DNA of 49,267 nt, taken from the NCBI GenBank assembly GCA_009784345.1, contig WRBW01000005.1, positions 1 to 49,267 of the forward strand, in the 5' to 3' direction. Below, piece after piece: positions 39,221-47,908 of this stretch. The position numbers and the translations under genes were made by a program. Every line of letters begins with the position of its first letter. Within the stretch, counting starts at the first letter, position 1. The notes under the pieces are model-generated. The model was not told the origin of the DNA. It ran no database searches and saw only the letters and a program-made list of their open reading frames with translations. Source of the stretch: Coriobacteriia bacterium (GTDB lineage Bacteria; Actinomycetota; Coriobacteriia; WRKU01; WQUG01).

Positions 39221-39691
39221 CTAGCCGTTCATTGTATCAAGATAGCGTGCCAAAATCACCGCAGCCGCCTGCCCGTCAAGCTTGCCCCGCATGTCTCTTT
39301 CGCTCATGCCCATGCTGTGACCTGCACGTTTAGCCTCACTACTGGACTGTCGCTCATCAAAATAGACCACTTCAAGACCTTGGCGGAGTGCGTCCATATC
39401 TGTACAGCCTGTGATGGCTTCGAGCATTTTCGATGACAGCGAGCGTGTCCGCCTGGCCTGCTGCCCCTCGCTGCCATCAGCAAGCAGCGGCAATCCAATG
39501 ACCAGCGTGTCGATCTCATAGTCTGCAATAAGCCCTGACAATTCCTTGCCGATGGCAAGCAAGCCCTTGGTATCGAGCACACTCAAGGGCGAGGCATGTC
39601 TGCGATCCGCACTGGACACAGCGACCCCTGTCCGAGTCTCGCCCACATCAAGAGCAAGAACACGCCCCTGCCTGTCGCGGTCACTAAGCAA
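39221..39691 (-). CDS. ruvX: Putative pre-16S rRNA nuclease / Holliday junction resolvase RuvX
   Basis: A 156-residue YqgF-fold protein. RVLALDVGETRTGVAVSSAD is the first catalytic Asp strand, LVIGLPLLADGSEGQQARR the second, VVYFDERQSSSEAK with Asp/Glu the third. YqgF matures the 16S rRNA 5' end in several bacteria. A motif copy (39382-39396) is read MDALRQGL between the second and third motifs, a spot where the family tolerates change. It overlaps the alaS stop by eight bases. Confidence 0.9.
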   Translation of the reverse strand: MLSDRDRQGRVLALDVGETRTGVAVSSADRRHASPLSVLDTKGLLAIGKELSGLIADYEIDTLVIGLPLLADGSEGQQARRTRSLSSKMLEAITGCTDMDALRQGLEVVYFDERQSSSEAKRAGHSMGMSERDMRGKLDGQAAAVILARYLDTMNG

Positions 39692-42332
39692 GGCGTGCCC
39701 GAAGCTCCGTGATGACTTCTTCGAGACGTGCGGGGTCTACGGGGTCTGCCCCGCCCTGAGCCATGCCAGGCTTTCCGCCCCCGCGACCATCCAGTGAGGC
39801 CGCGATATCTTTGACGAGGTTGCCGGCATGAAAACCTGCCGTCGTAGCCTTGTCGTTTGCAGCTGCCATATATATCGCCTTGCCGCTTTCCTTGTCAGCG
39901 GTCACAATGACGGCAGCATCGATACCGGCCTGGCGCAGTCTATCCCACAGTTTGCGCAAGTCAGCCGTTGCCACATCATCGGGGCTGGCAATGGCCAGCT
40001 GGTAACCGCCGGCATCAAAGGCGTCTTCAAGCAAAGCCTCCGTGCCCTTGCCCACAGGTCCCGCCTCAACGGCAGCTTTAAGTTGTACCTTGAGCTTGCG
40101 CTGGTTTTCCAGCAGGTTCTCGACTTTTGCGCACAGATCCTTTGGCTGCGCCTTCAGTAGTGCCGCTGCAGCTTCAAGTTCATTTTGATAGCTGCGTGTC
40201 AGGCGGTAGGCAGCCATACTGGTGACCGCTTCAATGCGGCGCAGGTTAGCACCCACGCTTTCTTCAGCAACTATTTTGAAGAGCCCGATTTCAGAACTGC
40301 GTCCAATATGCGTGCCACCACAGAGCTCTTTACTGGTGGTGCCTATTTCCAGTACGCGCACGTACTCACCATACTTTTCACCAAAAAGGGCAGTGACACC
40401 CAAATCTTGAGCCTCTGCAAGCGTTGTCGTAAAGGCGCGCACGGGCAGGTCGTCAGATATTTTTTGATTCACCAGTTCTTCGATTTCTGTCAGCTGTGAT
40501 GAGGTCAGACGCTCGAAATGCGTAAAGTCGAAGCGCAAACGGGTGTCAGTGACCAGCGATCCTGCCTGCGTTACGTGTGAACCTACGACCTCGCGCAAGG
40601 CCCAGTGCAGCAGATGGGTGGCCGTATGGTTGCGCCTAATGAGGCTTCTGCGATCAACATCAATGGCTGCCTCGACGCCTTCTTCAACCGCAAGTTTACC
40701 GGCTTTCATCTGACCCTTGTGAATAATCAGGCCATCCTTGACCTGCGTGTCACTGACGCTAAATACCGCGCCAGAAGGCGTCGTTATAGTGCCTGTGTCT
40801 CCGACTTGGCCACCCTGTTCGGCGTAGAAAGGGGTGTAGTCCAGAATCACTTCGCCTGCTTCGCCTTCTTGCAGCTGCTCTCCCTGCTTGCCCTCGCCAT
40901 CAATAATTGCTAGGACAGCGGCCTCGAGACGATCTTTCGCATAGCCTTCAAAGTAGGTCGGTCCGAACTCTTTCAGGATGTCAGTGTAGCTACCGCCAAA
41001 GGTAGACCAGCTGACATCTTGCACCTGAGCCCGAGCACGCTCTTTTTGCTGCTTCATGCAGGATTCAAAGCCCTCGCGATCAACGCGGTAGCCCTTTTCT
41101 GCACAAACCTCGAGAGTCAAGTCGATGGGAAAGCCGTAGGTGTCATGCAGCTTGAAGGCCGCCTCACCAGAGAGCTCTCCGCCTTCGGGGACTTGCGTTA
41201 GCCCCTCGTCTAGATATTTAAGCCCCTTGGTCAGGGTCTGCAAGAAACTCTCTTCTTCTGCCGTGACGATGCCGGCAATCAAATCTTTGTGCGTGCTGAG
41301 CTCGCGGTAGTGATCTGACATAAGCTCGATGACCTTGTCGACAATGCTCAACAGGAATGCTTCGTCATGGCCCAGCTTGTGACCATTCAAAACAGCTTTT
41401 CGCAGCAGACGACGCAAGACGTATCCGCGACCCTCATTTGCAGGCAATACGCCGTCGGCAATCATAAAGGCGACCGATCTGGCGTGGTCTGCAATGATAC
41501 GCAGCGACACATCATCCGCACTGGGCACAACGGCACCCGTATAGCTGCTGTTCGTGCAGTCTTCTGCCACAGCAATCAGGGCGCGCATCAAGTCGATATC
41601 ATAGTTAGTTGGCACATCTTGCATGATTGCTGCCATGCGCTCGAGCCCCATGCCCGTGTCAACGCTCTTCTTAGGCAGAGGGTGCAAAACACCGTCCTTG
41701 TCACGGTTGTACTGCATAAATACTAGGTTCCAGTATTCGACAAAGCGGTCACATTCGCATCCCACGGTGCAGTCAGGACTGTCGCAGCCAAAGGCTTCAC
41801 CGCGATCATAAAAGAGCTCTGCACACGGACCGCAGGGACCCGTAGGGCCTGCTGCCCAAAAGTTATCAGCCTCATCAAAGCGGCGCACGCGATCAGCAGG
41901 CAGGCTTGTCTCCTGCAGCCACAGCTCGACCGCCTCATCATCATCACGAAAGGCCGTGGCGTAAATACGCTCGGGGTCAAGACCTAAAACTTCTGTCGAG
42001 AACTCCCAAGCCCAGGCAATGGCCTCGCGCTTAAAATAATCACCAAAGCTAAAGTTACCCATCATCTCAAAGAACGACAAGTGGCGTCCCGTAGTGCCGA
42101 TGATGTCAATATCGGTCGTGCGCACACATTTTTGCGCCGTGGTGGCACGCAAGGTGTCAGGCTTTTTCGCACCCAGAAATATCGGCTTAAACTGCACCAT
42201 GCCCGCAGCCGTCAAAAGTAGCGAGGGGTCATCAGGTATCAGTGACGAAGAGGGCAGACGGGTTGCGCCGCGCTGCTCAAAAAAGCTCAAAAATTGTTCG
42301 CGAATATCAGCGGTACTTACAGGAGGATTCAT
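39684..42332 (-). CDS. alaS: Alanyl-tRNA synthetase
   Basis: A full-length 882-residue class II enzyme. The catalytic domain has FLSFFEQRGATRLPSSSLIP and GRHLSFFEMMGNFSFGDYFK; the editing domain has the zinc-binding HTATHLLHWALREVVG and CGGTHIGRSSEIG. The C-terminal DHHA1 part ends with DGRGGGKPGMAQGGA. It edits Ser- and Gly-tRNA-Ala. It is the first gene of the minus-strand operon alaS-ruvX-mltG-yqeG-aroE-aroK-aroB-aroQ-pepP. No T-box or leader was found in the 25 bases before the start. Confidence 0.97.
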   Translation of the reverse strand: MNPPVSTADIREQFLSFFEQRGATRLPSSSLIPDDPSLLLTAAGMVQFKPIFLGAKKPDTLRATTAQKCVRTTDIDIIGTTGRHLSFFEMMGNFSFGDYFKREAIAWAWEFSTEVLGLDPERIYATAFRDDDEAVELWLQETSLPADRVRRFDEADNFWAAGPTGPCGPCAELFYDRGEAFGCDSPDCTVGCECDRFVEYWNLVFMQYNRDKDGVLHPLPKKSVDTGMGLERMAAIMQDVPTNYDIDLMRALIAVAEDCTNSSYTGAVVPSADDVSLRIIADHARSVAFMIADGVLPANEGRGYVLRRLLRKAVLNGHKLGHDEAFLLSIVDKVIELMSDHYRELSTHKDLIAGIVTAEEESFLQTLTKGLKYLDEGLTQVPEGGELSGEAAFKLHDTYGFPIDLTLEVCAEKGYRVDREGFESCMKQQKERARAQVQDVSWSTFGGSYTDILKEFGPTYFEGYAKDRLEAAVLAIIDGEGKQGEQLQEGEAGEVILDYTPFYAEQGGQVGDTGTITTPSGAVFSVSDTQVKDGLIIHKGQMKAGKLAVEEGVEAAIDVDRRSLIRRNHTATHLLHWALREVVGSHVTQAGSLVTDTRLRFDFTHFERLTSSQLTEIEELVNQKISDDLPVRAFTTTLAEAQDLGVTALFGEKYGEYVRVLEIGTTSKELCGGTHIGRSSEIGLFKIVAEESVGANLRRIEAVTSMAAYRLTRSYQNELEAAAALLKAQPKDLCAKVENLLENQRKLKVQLKAAVEAGPVGKGTEALLEDAFDAGGYQLAIASPDDVATADLRKLWDRLRQAGIDAAVIVTADKESGKAIYMAAANDKATTAGFHAGNLVKDIAASLDGRGGGKPGMAQGGADPVDPARLEEVITELRARLA

Positions 42333-42357
42333 TTCTTAGTAGTCCTTGCTCTAGGGT

Positions 42358-43032
42358 TTATGGTTGTTGTGTCGGTATCGTTTGAGGCACATAGGCTGGT
42401 GCAGGTGCAGGTGCTGGTGCCGCAGCTGGTACTGGTGCAGGTGCCCCAGATGACGCAGATGCTACAGCAGGCGCAGCCATAGGTGCAGGTGCCACCGTAG
42501 GTACTGGCGCAGGTGCCGCCGTAGGTGCAGGCGCAGCTGCAGGTGTCAGCGGCACAGATACATCGTCGGGCATGCGAATCGGAATCTCTGTCGCGTCGGC
42601 GGCAGCTTGAGTAGCGCTGGCTTGGCTCGCATCTTCGGCCCGCGCCTTGCGCTCTTTCCAGTTGCGCATCAACTTGTCGGTAAAGCCCGTGACAAAATCA
42701 ACCGGCGTCTGGACGACATTGGTCGCCTGCTCTGCCGTATGGGCAACTTTATTTGTTGTCGATTCGAGATTGCTCATAATGCTATCAAGGTGAGCCATCT
42801 GCGCATTAACCTGCTCGACCGTCGAGTCCACATTGTTCAGTATTGGCACGACAGAAACACGCAGCTCGGCCACGGTCTTTTCAGCTTCATCCATGGTGCG
42901 CTTCGTACTCTCAAGCAAGCGGGCCAGATTACGCAGTACAAAAACAAAAACAACGAGGGCAGCAACGCCACCAACAAACAAAAGGAAACGCATAAAAGGA
43001 AACAGACTTTCCCAGTTAAAAGACTCAAACAT
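42358..43032 (-). CDS. DUF948-like membrane protein with Pro-Ala tail
   Basis: A 224-residue protein. One membrane segment (FLLFVGGVAALVVFVFVLR) is followed by a DUF948-like amphipathic helix (LARLLESTKRTMDEAEKTVA, NNVDSTVEQVNAQMAHLDSI) likely to form a coiled coil, and a tail of about 75 residues of alternating Ala and Pro (APAPTAAPAPVPTVAPAP). DUF948 proteins are short membrane proteins of unknown function near cell-wall and translation genes. The tail is a simple repeat; it may reach through the cell wall. It lies 25 bases upstream of alaS on the same strand. Confidence 0.75.
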   Translation of the reverse strand: MFESFNWESLFPFMRFLLFVGGVAALVVFVFVLRNLARLLESTKRTMDEAEKTVAELRVSVVPILNNVDSTVEQVNAQMAHLDSIMSNLESTTNKVAHTAEQATNVVQTPVDFVTGFTDKLMRNWKERKARAEDASQASATQAAADATEIPIRMPDDVSVPLTPAAAPAPTAAPAPVPTVAPAPMAAPAVASASSGAPAPVPAAAPAPAPAPAYVPQTIPTQQP

Positions 43033-43131
43033 AAAGCCCTCCTCATTTTTTGTTATCTCGACCTAGCTACAAATCAAATATGCAACTCTCTATTCTATCA
43101 AAGGGCAGCTTAAAAACGATAGAATAGAGTC

Positions 43132-44307
43132 ATGGATACCAAGTGCGGAAACGATAAGAGCATCACGCGCCTGGGCTTTGGCTGTATGCGCTTCCCGCGC
43201 TCAGATGAGGCCGCAGAAGAGCTGGTTGTTGCAGCCGCTGCTGCCGGCATCACCTACTTTGATACAGCGATCATCTACCCAGGCAGCGAGGCAAAACTGG
43301 GGCGCGCCGTCAACAAGCACGGCTTGCGCGAACAGCTACAAATAGCGACAAAGATTCCCCCTTATCTGTGCAAAAAACCTGGCGACTTTGACAAGCACTT
43401 TGAGGGCTCACTAACGCGCCTGCAAACCGACTACATCGATGACTACCTGGTTCACATGATTAGCGACGTCAAGGTCTGGGAACGCATGAAGCGCCTGGGC
43501 ATCATCGAGTGGGCGCAGGCTCAAAAAGAGGCTGGCCGCATACGCAACTTTGGCTTTTCTTTCCACGGCGGCTTTGAAGAATTCAAAAAGGTCGTCGACG
43601 CCTACGACTGGGACTTTTGCCTGATTCAGTACAACTACTTGGATAAGAATGCCGCAGGTCAAGCAAGCGACGACGGTCTGCACTACGCAGCAAGCAAGGG
43701 CTTGCGCGTCAACATCATGGGCCCGCTCAAGGGTGGCCGCCTCGCAGACAGCCTGCCCAAAGCGGCCCTGCAAGCCTTTGCCCGCCCCAGCAGCAACGGC
43801 GAAGTCTACACGCCCGAGGCCTGGGCCCTGCGTTGGCTTTTCAACCAGCCAGAAGTGTCCGTAGTGCTTTCCGGCATGAAGACCATGGACGTACTCCGCG
43901 CCAATATTGAAACAGCGAAAGAATCCTATCCGGGCATGTTGGCGGAGTCTGACCATGAAATCATCGCAGACGCGAGGCGTGCGATAACTGATGTCATGAA
44001 GGTGGCCTGTACGGGCTGCAACTACTGCATGCCTTGTCCGCAGGGCGTTGATATTCCAACCTGTCTGATCGCCTACAACAACATTGGTGTTGAGGGGCGC
44101 ATCGGTGCCTTGAAAAACTATATCAACCACACCAGCTTGAAAGAGCAACCAACCGTTGCGTCTCGCTGTAACCAGTGCGGACGCTGCGAGTCCAAATGTC
44201 CGCAACACATTGCCATTCGCACGGAACTCGGGCGTGTGAAGCGCAGTTTCGAAGGCTTTTACTACCGACCCATTGTATGGATAGCACGGCGCATCCTCAA
44301 AGTATAG
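43132..44307 (+). CDS. Aldo/keto reductase with C-terminal 4Fe-4S domain
   Basis: A 391-residue oxidoreductase. The aldo/keto reductase barrel is residues 1-280: KSITRLGFGCMRFPR, FDTAIIYPGSE (catalytic Asp/Tyr) and YIDDYLVHMI. The C-terminal part has two cysteine clusters, ACTGCNYCMPCPQGVD and SRCNQCGRCESKCPQHI, i.e. 4Fe-4S binding. This is the common anaerobe-type AKR, substrate unknown, that may take electrons from ferredoxin. Two motif-like words are read here: TMDVLRAN (43886-43900) and LAESDHE (43941-43955). Divergent from the DUF948 gene. Confidence 0.9.
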   Translation: MDTKCGNDKSITRLGFGCMRFPRSDEAAEELVVAAAAAGITYFDTAIIYPGSEAKLGRAVNKHGLREQLQIATKIPPYLCKKPGDFDKHFEGSLTRLQTDYIDDYLVHMISDVKVWERMKRLGIIEWAQAQKEAGRIRNFGFSFHGGFEEFKKVVDAYDWDFCLIQYNYLDKNAAGQASDDGLHYAASKGLRVNIMGPLKGGRLADSLPKAALQAFARPSSNGEVYTPEAWALRWLFNQPEVSVVLSGMKTMDVLRANIETAKESYPGMLAESDHEIIADARRAITDVMKVACTGCNYCMPCPQGVDIPTCLIAYNNIGVEGRIGALKNYINHTSLKEQPTVASRCNQCGRCESKCPQHIAIRTELGRVKRSFEGFYYRPIVWIARRILKV

Positions 44308-44373
44308 CGATGCCAAAGCAAGCTAGAGCATGCACTTTGCAAGAGTCGGGAGCACAGGGAAAGAGGTATCCTC

Positions 44374-46062
44374 ATGGCGCGTAGCGTACAAGCTGCAGCT
44401 GCAAAAAAGAGTCTGACCATGCTGGGCTTCTATGGCCTCACGGTCGCTATGACCATGGATTTGCATATCTACCCTGCCTTTGCCCAGTCCGGCCTAAGCC
44501 TGGTTTTCTTCTTGCTGGTAGGCGGTATTTTGTGGTTTATCCCAACGGCCTTGGTTTCTGCAGAGATGGCTACGGTTGAATCATGGGAATCAGGTGGCAT
44601 CTACGTCTGGGTCAAAAACACCTTAGGTGAACGCTACGGCTTTGCTGCCGTCTTTTTCCAGTGGCTGCAAGTCACGGTCGGCTTTATCGCCATGCTGTAC
44701 TTCATCCTGGGTGCTGTCGCAAGTGTGACCGGCTGGGCTGCTCTGAACAACGACCCCGTGGTCAAGGCACTTGCTGCCATCGGTCTTTTTTGGGTTGTCA
44801 CCATTTTGCAGTTTCGCGGCACCAAGGTCGCCGAGCGCATGGGTGACATCGGCGGTGTCGTAGGAATCATCGTCCCAACGATTGTCTTGACCGTGCTGGC
44901 CTTGCTGTTTTTGGCGACGGGAGGTCAATCAGCCACACCGCTCACGACTTCGGCGCTCCTGCCAGACTTCACAAAGATCACGACGCTTGTGGTCTTTGTG
45001 TCCTTCATGTTGTCCTACATGGGGGTCGAGAGCTCTGCCTCTTATGCAAATGACCTGCAAAACCCGGGGCGCAACTACCCCATCGCCATGTTTTTGATGG
45101 TCATTACGGCCATTGCTTTGAACACCATCGGCGGCATGTCAGTCGCCCTGACTATTCCGACAGAAAAAATATCGTTGAACACGGGCATTATTGACGCACT
45201 TTCTGCCCTCTTTGCCCATGCGGGCGTTCACGCAAGCTGGGCTGCCAACGTCATAGCGCTGATGATTGCCGTCGGAGTGAGTTCACAAGTCGCCAGCTGG
45301 GTCGTTGGTCCTGCGCGGGGTATCTACATGGCAGCCCAGCAAGGTCTTTTGCCACCCATCTTTAGAAAAGTCAATCAGCACGACATCCCGATAGTGCTGA
45401 TTGTTGCCCAGGGCATCATCGTAAGCCTTTGGGCTGTGGTCTTGACCCTTGGTGGTGGTGGCAACAACCTGTCCTTCTTGATTGCCATTGCCTTGACGGT
45501 GTGCATCTACGTTGTCGCCTATGTGCTGATGTTTGCCGGCTACTTCAAGCTCGTATTCAAGCAGCGTGATCTGCCGCGCAAATATCAAATCCCCGGTGGT
45601 GTCTTTGGCAAGACCATCGTTGCAGGCATCGGTCTGTTCACGACGCTTTGCGCCTTTGCCATATCCTTTGTGCCTCCCGCTGGTCTGCAAGCCGGACAAT
45701 CATCCACCTACCTAATTATCCTGGCAGCCTGCTTTGTCCTCGCCTTCATTACACCCTTCTGGATTTATGCACGTCACGACAAAAGCAAGCACAAAACCAT
45801 CGTGTTGCCCTCGCTGATTCGCTCACACGAACTGGGACAGCACCGCTTTAGCCTGCCGCGCTTTCGCGCGAAGTACCACCTGCGTCCAGCGCCCGAAGAC
45901 TACCTGCCCTTTTCCTGGAATCGTAAAGTGCGCCGCGAGCAGCATGAGGACATGATGGCAGCTTATGAGGCGCGTCAGCAGCAGAGTGTTGAACCTGCTG
46001 CCTACGACGGACCAGAAACGGTTGTTGAAGCCGAAGACATCGAATACGTCGAAACCCCCTAA
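44374..46062 (+). CDS. APC-family amino-acid antiporter (GadC-like)
   Basis: A 562-residue transporter of the APC superfamily with about 12 membrane segments. The N-terminus (LTMLGFYGLTVAMTMDLHIY) and the GIYVWVKNTLGERYGFAAVF stretch resemble glutamate:GABA antiporters of the GadC/YjeM type. The soluble C-terminal tail of about 100 residues is basic then acidic (VRREQHEDMMAAYEARQQQS), as in GadC, where the tail closes the path at neutral pH. The substrate is not certain. The ATG follows AAAGAGGTATCCTC. Its end is followed by an inverted module B hairpin that probably terminates it. Confidence 0.8.
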   Translation: MARSVQAAAAKKSLTMLGFYGLTVAMTMDLHIYPAFAQSGLSLVFFLLVGGILWFIPTALVSAEMATVESWESGGIYVWVKNTLGERYGFAAVFFQWLQVTVGFIAMLYFILGAVASVTGWAALNNDPVVKALAAIGLFWVVTILQFRGTKVAERMGDIGGVVGIIVPTIVLTVLALLFLATGGQSATPLTTSALLPDFTKITTLVVFVSFMLSYMGVESSASYANDLQNPGRNYPIAMFLMVITAIALNTIGGMSVALTIPTEKISLNTGIIDALSALFAHAGVHASWAANVIALMIAVGVSSQVASWVVGPARGIYMAAQQGLLPPIFRKVNQHDIPIVLIVAQGIIVSLWAVVLTLGGGGNNLSFLIAIALTVCIYVVAYVLMFAGYFKLVFKQRDLPRKYQIPGGVFGKTIVAGIGLFTTLCAFAISFVPPAGLQAGQSSTYLIILAACFVLAFITPFWIYARHDKSKHKTIVLPSLIRSHELGQHRFSLPRFRAKYHLRPAPEDYLPFSWNRKVRREQHEDMMAAYEARQQQSVEPAAYDGPETVVEAEDIEYVETP

Positions 46063-46080
46063 GAACCGTTCTTCAGATTT

Positions 46081-46221
46081 GTCACCCCGGCCTCCGAGCC
46101 GGGGTCTCGCCCTTGACCTTATTGTCATGCAACACGCCGATGCGGGGTCTCGCCCTTGACCTTGAACTGTGGCAGTGAAGCAGCCTTCTTAGTCCCTGCG
46201 CGCAAGCGCAGGTACATGGCC
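46081..46221 (+). terminator. Hairpin repeat after the antiporter gene
   Basis: ACCCCGGC (46084-46091) and GCCGGGGT (46098-46105) form a perfect 8-bp stem, but no T-run follows. GTCTCGCCCTTGACCTT is repeated twice (46103 and 46147). It is the reverse complement of module B seen in the 13-23 kb region and inside aroB. CCTGCGC/GCGCAGG-type stem (46195-46212) follows. The stretch fills the gap to the next, converging gene. Confidence 0.55.
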
Positions 46222-46737
46222 CTAGTGCAGAGAAGTACCTTGGCCGTGGTACCAGGTTTCGAGACCGTCAATGCTGGTGTAGTGCCCCACGATGCGATGC
46301 TTCCTACCGCTGCGGCTGCGCATGGTGACGTATGACAGGACACGGTTTTCCTCGCGGTTGTCATCGAGCTGCGCGATGTAGTCGCGACGCACGGCAACGA
46401 TGCGATCGCTGGACACACTCACATAGAAATCATCATCCTGGTACTGCGGCATCTGGGCACGGCGCCTTTTCATCTCAGCATTGAAGCTAAAGCCGAGCTC
46501 CTTTTCCTGACGCTGCAGCAGCATAAGCCCGCGCAGGGGCGCAAACATGCCGATGAAGCAAAAACTGACAAAAATGAGAAAAGCGACAAAGCCGACCGTT
46601 GATGCAACTTCAAAAAAGCCGTAATTCGTTTCTTGCAGATTTATCAAGGTAATGGCGGCAAAGAACACTAGGGCGAGCGCTCCCCCAACGATGAAGGGCA
46701 TGCGCATGCCGCGCAGAAAAAGGCGCAGTCGGGTCAT
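46222..46737 (-). CDS. Two-helix membrane protein, sortase-linked
   Basis: A 171-residue protein with two membrane segments (FIVGGALALVFFAAITLINL and VASTVGFVAFLIFVSFCFIG) and a cytoplasmic C-terminal part of about 90 residues (QDDDFYVSVSSDRIVAVRRD). It looks like the YcxB-like group, function unknown. It overlaps the sortase gene by four bases, so it is in one operon with it. Confidence 0.55.
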   Translation of the reverse strand: MTRLRLFLRGMRMPFIVGGALALVFFAAITLINLQETNYGFFEVASTVGFVAFLIFVSFCFIGMFAPLRGLMLLQRQEKELGFSFNAEMKRRRAQMPQYQDDDFYVSVSSDRIVAVRRDYIAQLDDNREENRVLSYVTMRSRSGRKHRIVGHYTSIDGLETWYHGQGTSLH

Positions 46738-47804
46738 TTTGCGGTCGTCTGAGGCGGGCTCGGTACTACAGGTGTACCCGGCGCGGCAGGCGGTTTAACT
46801 GCTGTCTTTGCCTTGGCACCCTCTTTGCAGAGCTTCTCATAATGTTCGCGCACGGCTGGCTCATGCTTTACTTTGTCCCAGGTGTCTTCGAAGCTCCAGC
46901 GGCGGCGCTTCTGAATAGTCCAATAGGCAATGACGAGGACGGCAACGATCAGCAGGGCGGGAAAACAAATCTGTCGCAGGATGGGCAGCAACTGTCCGTC
47001 AACAAAGGTGCTGCGCTCGAGCTCTGCAGCCTCGCCTTCAGCAAAGGGGTTCGGAAAGGGCGTGTCATGCAGTTTTGCCACCAGCAAATGTCTGCCGTTG
47101 GTGAACTCATTGGTGCAGGTTGCCAGCAAGACGATGTTGTCATCGGGTGTTATCGGACCGATGTCGCGGGTATGGAGGGCAGTCTCTATCAGCATGTTCA
47201 CGTAGGCCTGCTGGTTGTCGCGCCCCTGTACGGCAGGGTTGAAAACCTGCCAGTTGTAGCCGCTGGTTTCGACAAAGGCAAAAAACTCGAGGCCGTGGTC
47301 TTTGTCATTAAACATGAGGTTGCCGTACTTGCGGCTGTCGAAAAACTCGCGGTCTGCAAAGAGATCAATGTTGCCAAACATGGCACCTTGGTCCATGTGA
47401 TGGCCGTGGATGATGCTGTTAAAGTCAGTAAAGTTGGGGTCGTTATCTGCATCGAGAAAGATGGCGCCTGCCAGTGAGTGTTCGCCCAGGGCATTGTGGT
47501 TCAAGTAATGCGAGTTGTTCGTGCCCTGCAGCAAGGGAAAGTCAATCATGGTTCCGTAGACCGTAATCCAGCCAAAGACATCGGGGTTTAAGGCGCGCAG
47601 CTCTGCAAAGGACAGGGGGTCTTCTGCAGGATTATAGATGGTGTACTGGTCTGACATCGCATTGTTGTGCATCTGGTCAGTATCCCAGGTAGCATAGAGC
47701 GAGAACGCCAGCAAGAACATGACGATGGCAACGATTATCGTATCGAGGCCACTATCAAATATCTTTACCGCCTTTGGCGTTTGGTACGCTGCATGAGTAT
47801 TCAT
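46734..47804 (-). CDS. Class B sortase
   Basis: A 356-residue membrane transpeptidase that anchors proteins or pilins. N-terminal membrane anchor (TIIVAIVMFLLAFSLYATW), then the class B domain: NPDVFGWITVYGTMIDFPLL, the catalytic His in SIIHGHHMDQGAMFGNI, the Cys in VLLATCTNEF and the Arg in GRHLLVAKLHD. A second membrane segment near residue 270 (LLPILRQICFPALLIVAVLVI) and a basic, Pro-rich tail (KPPAAPGTPVVPSPPQ) follow; two membrane segments are unusual for sortase B. No sorting-signal protein is seen in the window. The start lies in an AT-rich stretch with no strong ribosome site. Confidence 0.85.
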   Translation of the reverse strand: MNTHAAYQTPKAVKIFDSGLDTIIVAIVMFLLAFSLYATWDTDQMHNNAMSDQYTIYNPAEDPLSFAELRALNPDVFGWITVYGTMIDFPLLQGTNNSHYLNHNALGEHSLAGAIFLDADNDPNFTDFNSIIHGHHMDQGAMFGNIDLFADREFFDSRKYGNLMFNDKDHGLEFFAFVETSGYNWQVFNPAVQGRDNQQAYVNMLIETALHTRDIGPITPDDNIVLLATCTNEFTNGRHLLVAKLHDTPFPNPFAEGEAAELERSTFVDGQLLPILRQICFPALLIVAVLVIAYWTIQKRRRWSFEDTWDKVKHEPAVREHYEKLCKEGAKAKTAVKPPAAPGTPVVPSPPQTTAK

Positions 47805-47844
47805 TATCTTTGATTATACCGTGAGCGCCCTTTCTGACAAATTA

Positions 47845-47879
47845 ACAGACCCCGCGAACAGCTTCGTCGCAGGGTCTGT
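47845..47879 (-). terminator. Terminator hairpin after metA
   Basis: ACAGACCC (47845-47852) and GGGTCTGT (47872-47879) form a perfect 8-bp stem, with an inner GCG/CGC. Read on the minus strand it ends in TTAATTTG. It stands 30 bases past the metA stop codon, between metA and the start of the sortase gene. Confidence 0.65.
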
Positions 47880-47908
47880 CTGTTAAAGCTTCAAGTGACT
47901 TGATGTCT

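Noticed and set aside
42358-42560. Pro-Ala tail of the DUF948 gene as a dispersed repeat.
   Set aside because: It is a local codon-level repeat (GCACCTGCACC) and not related to the 15-bp word.
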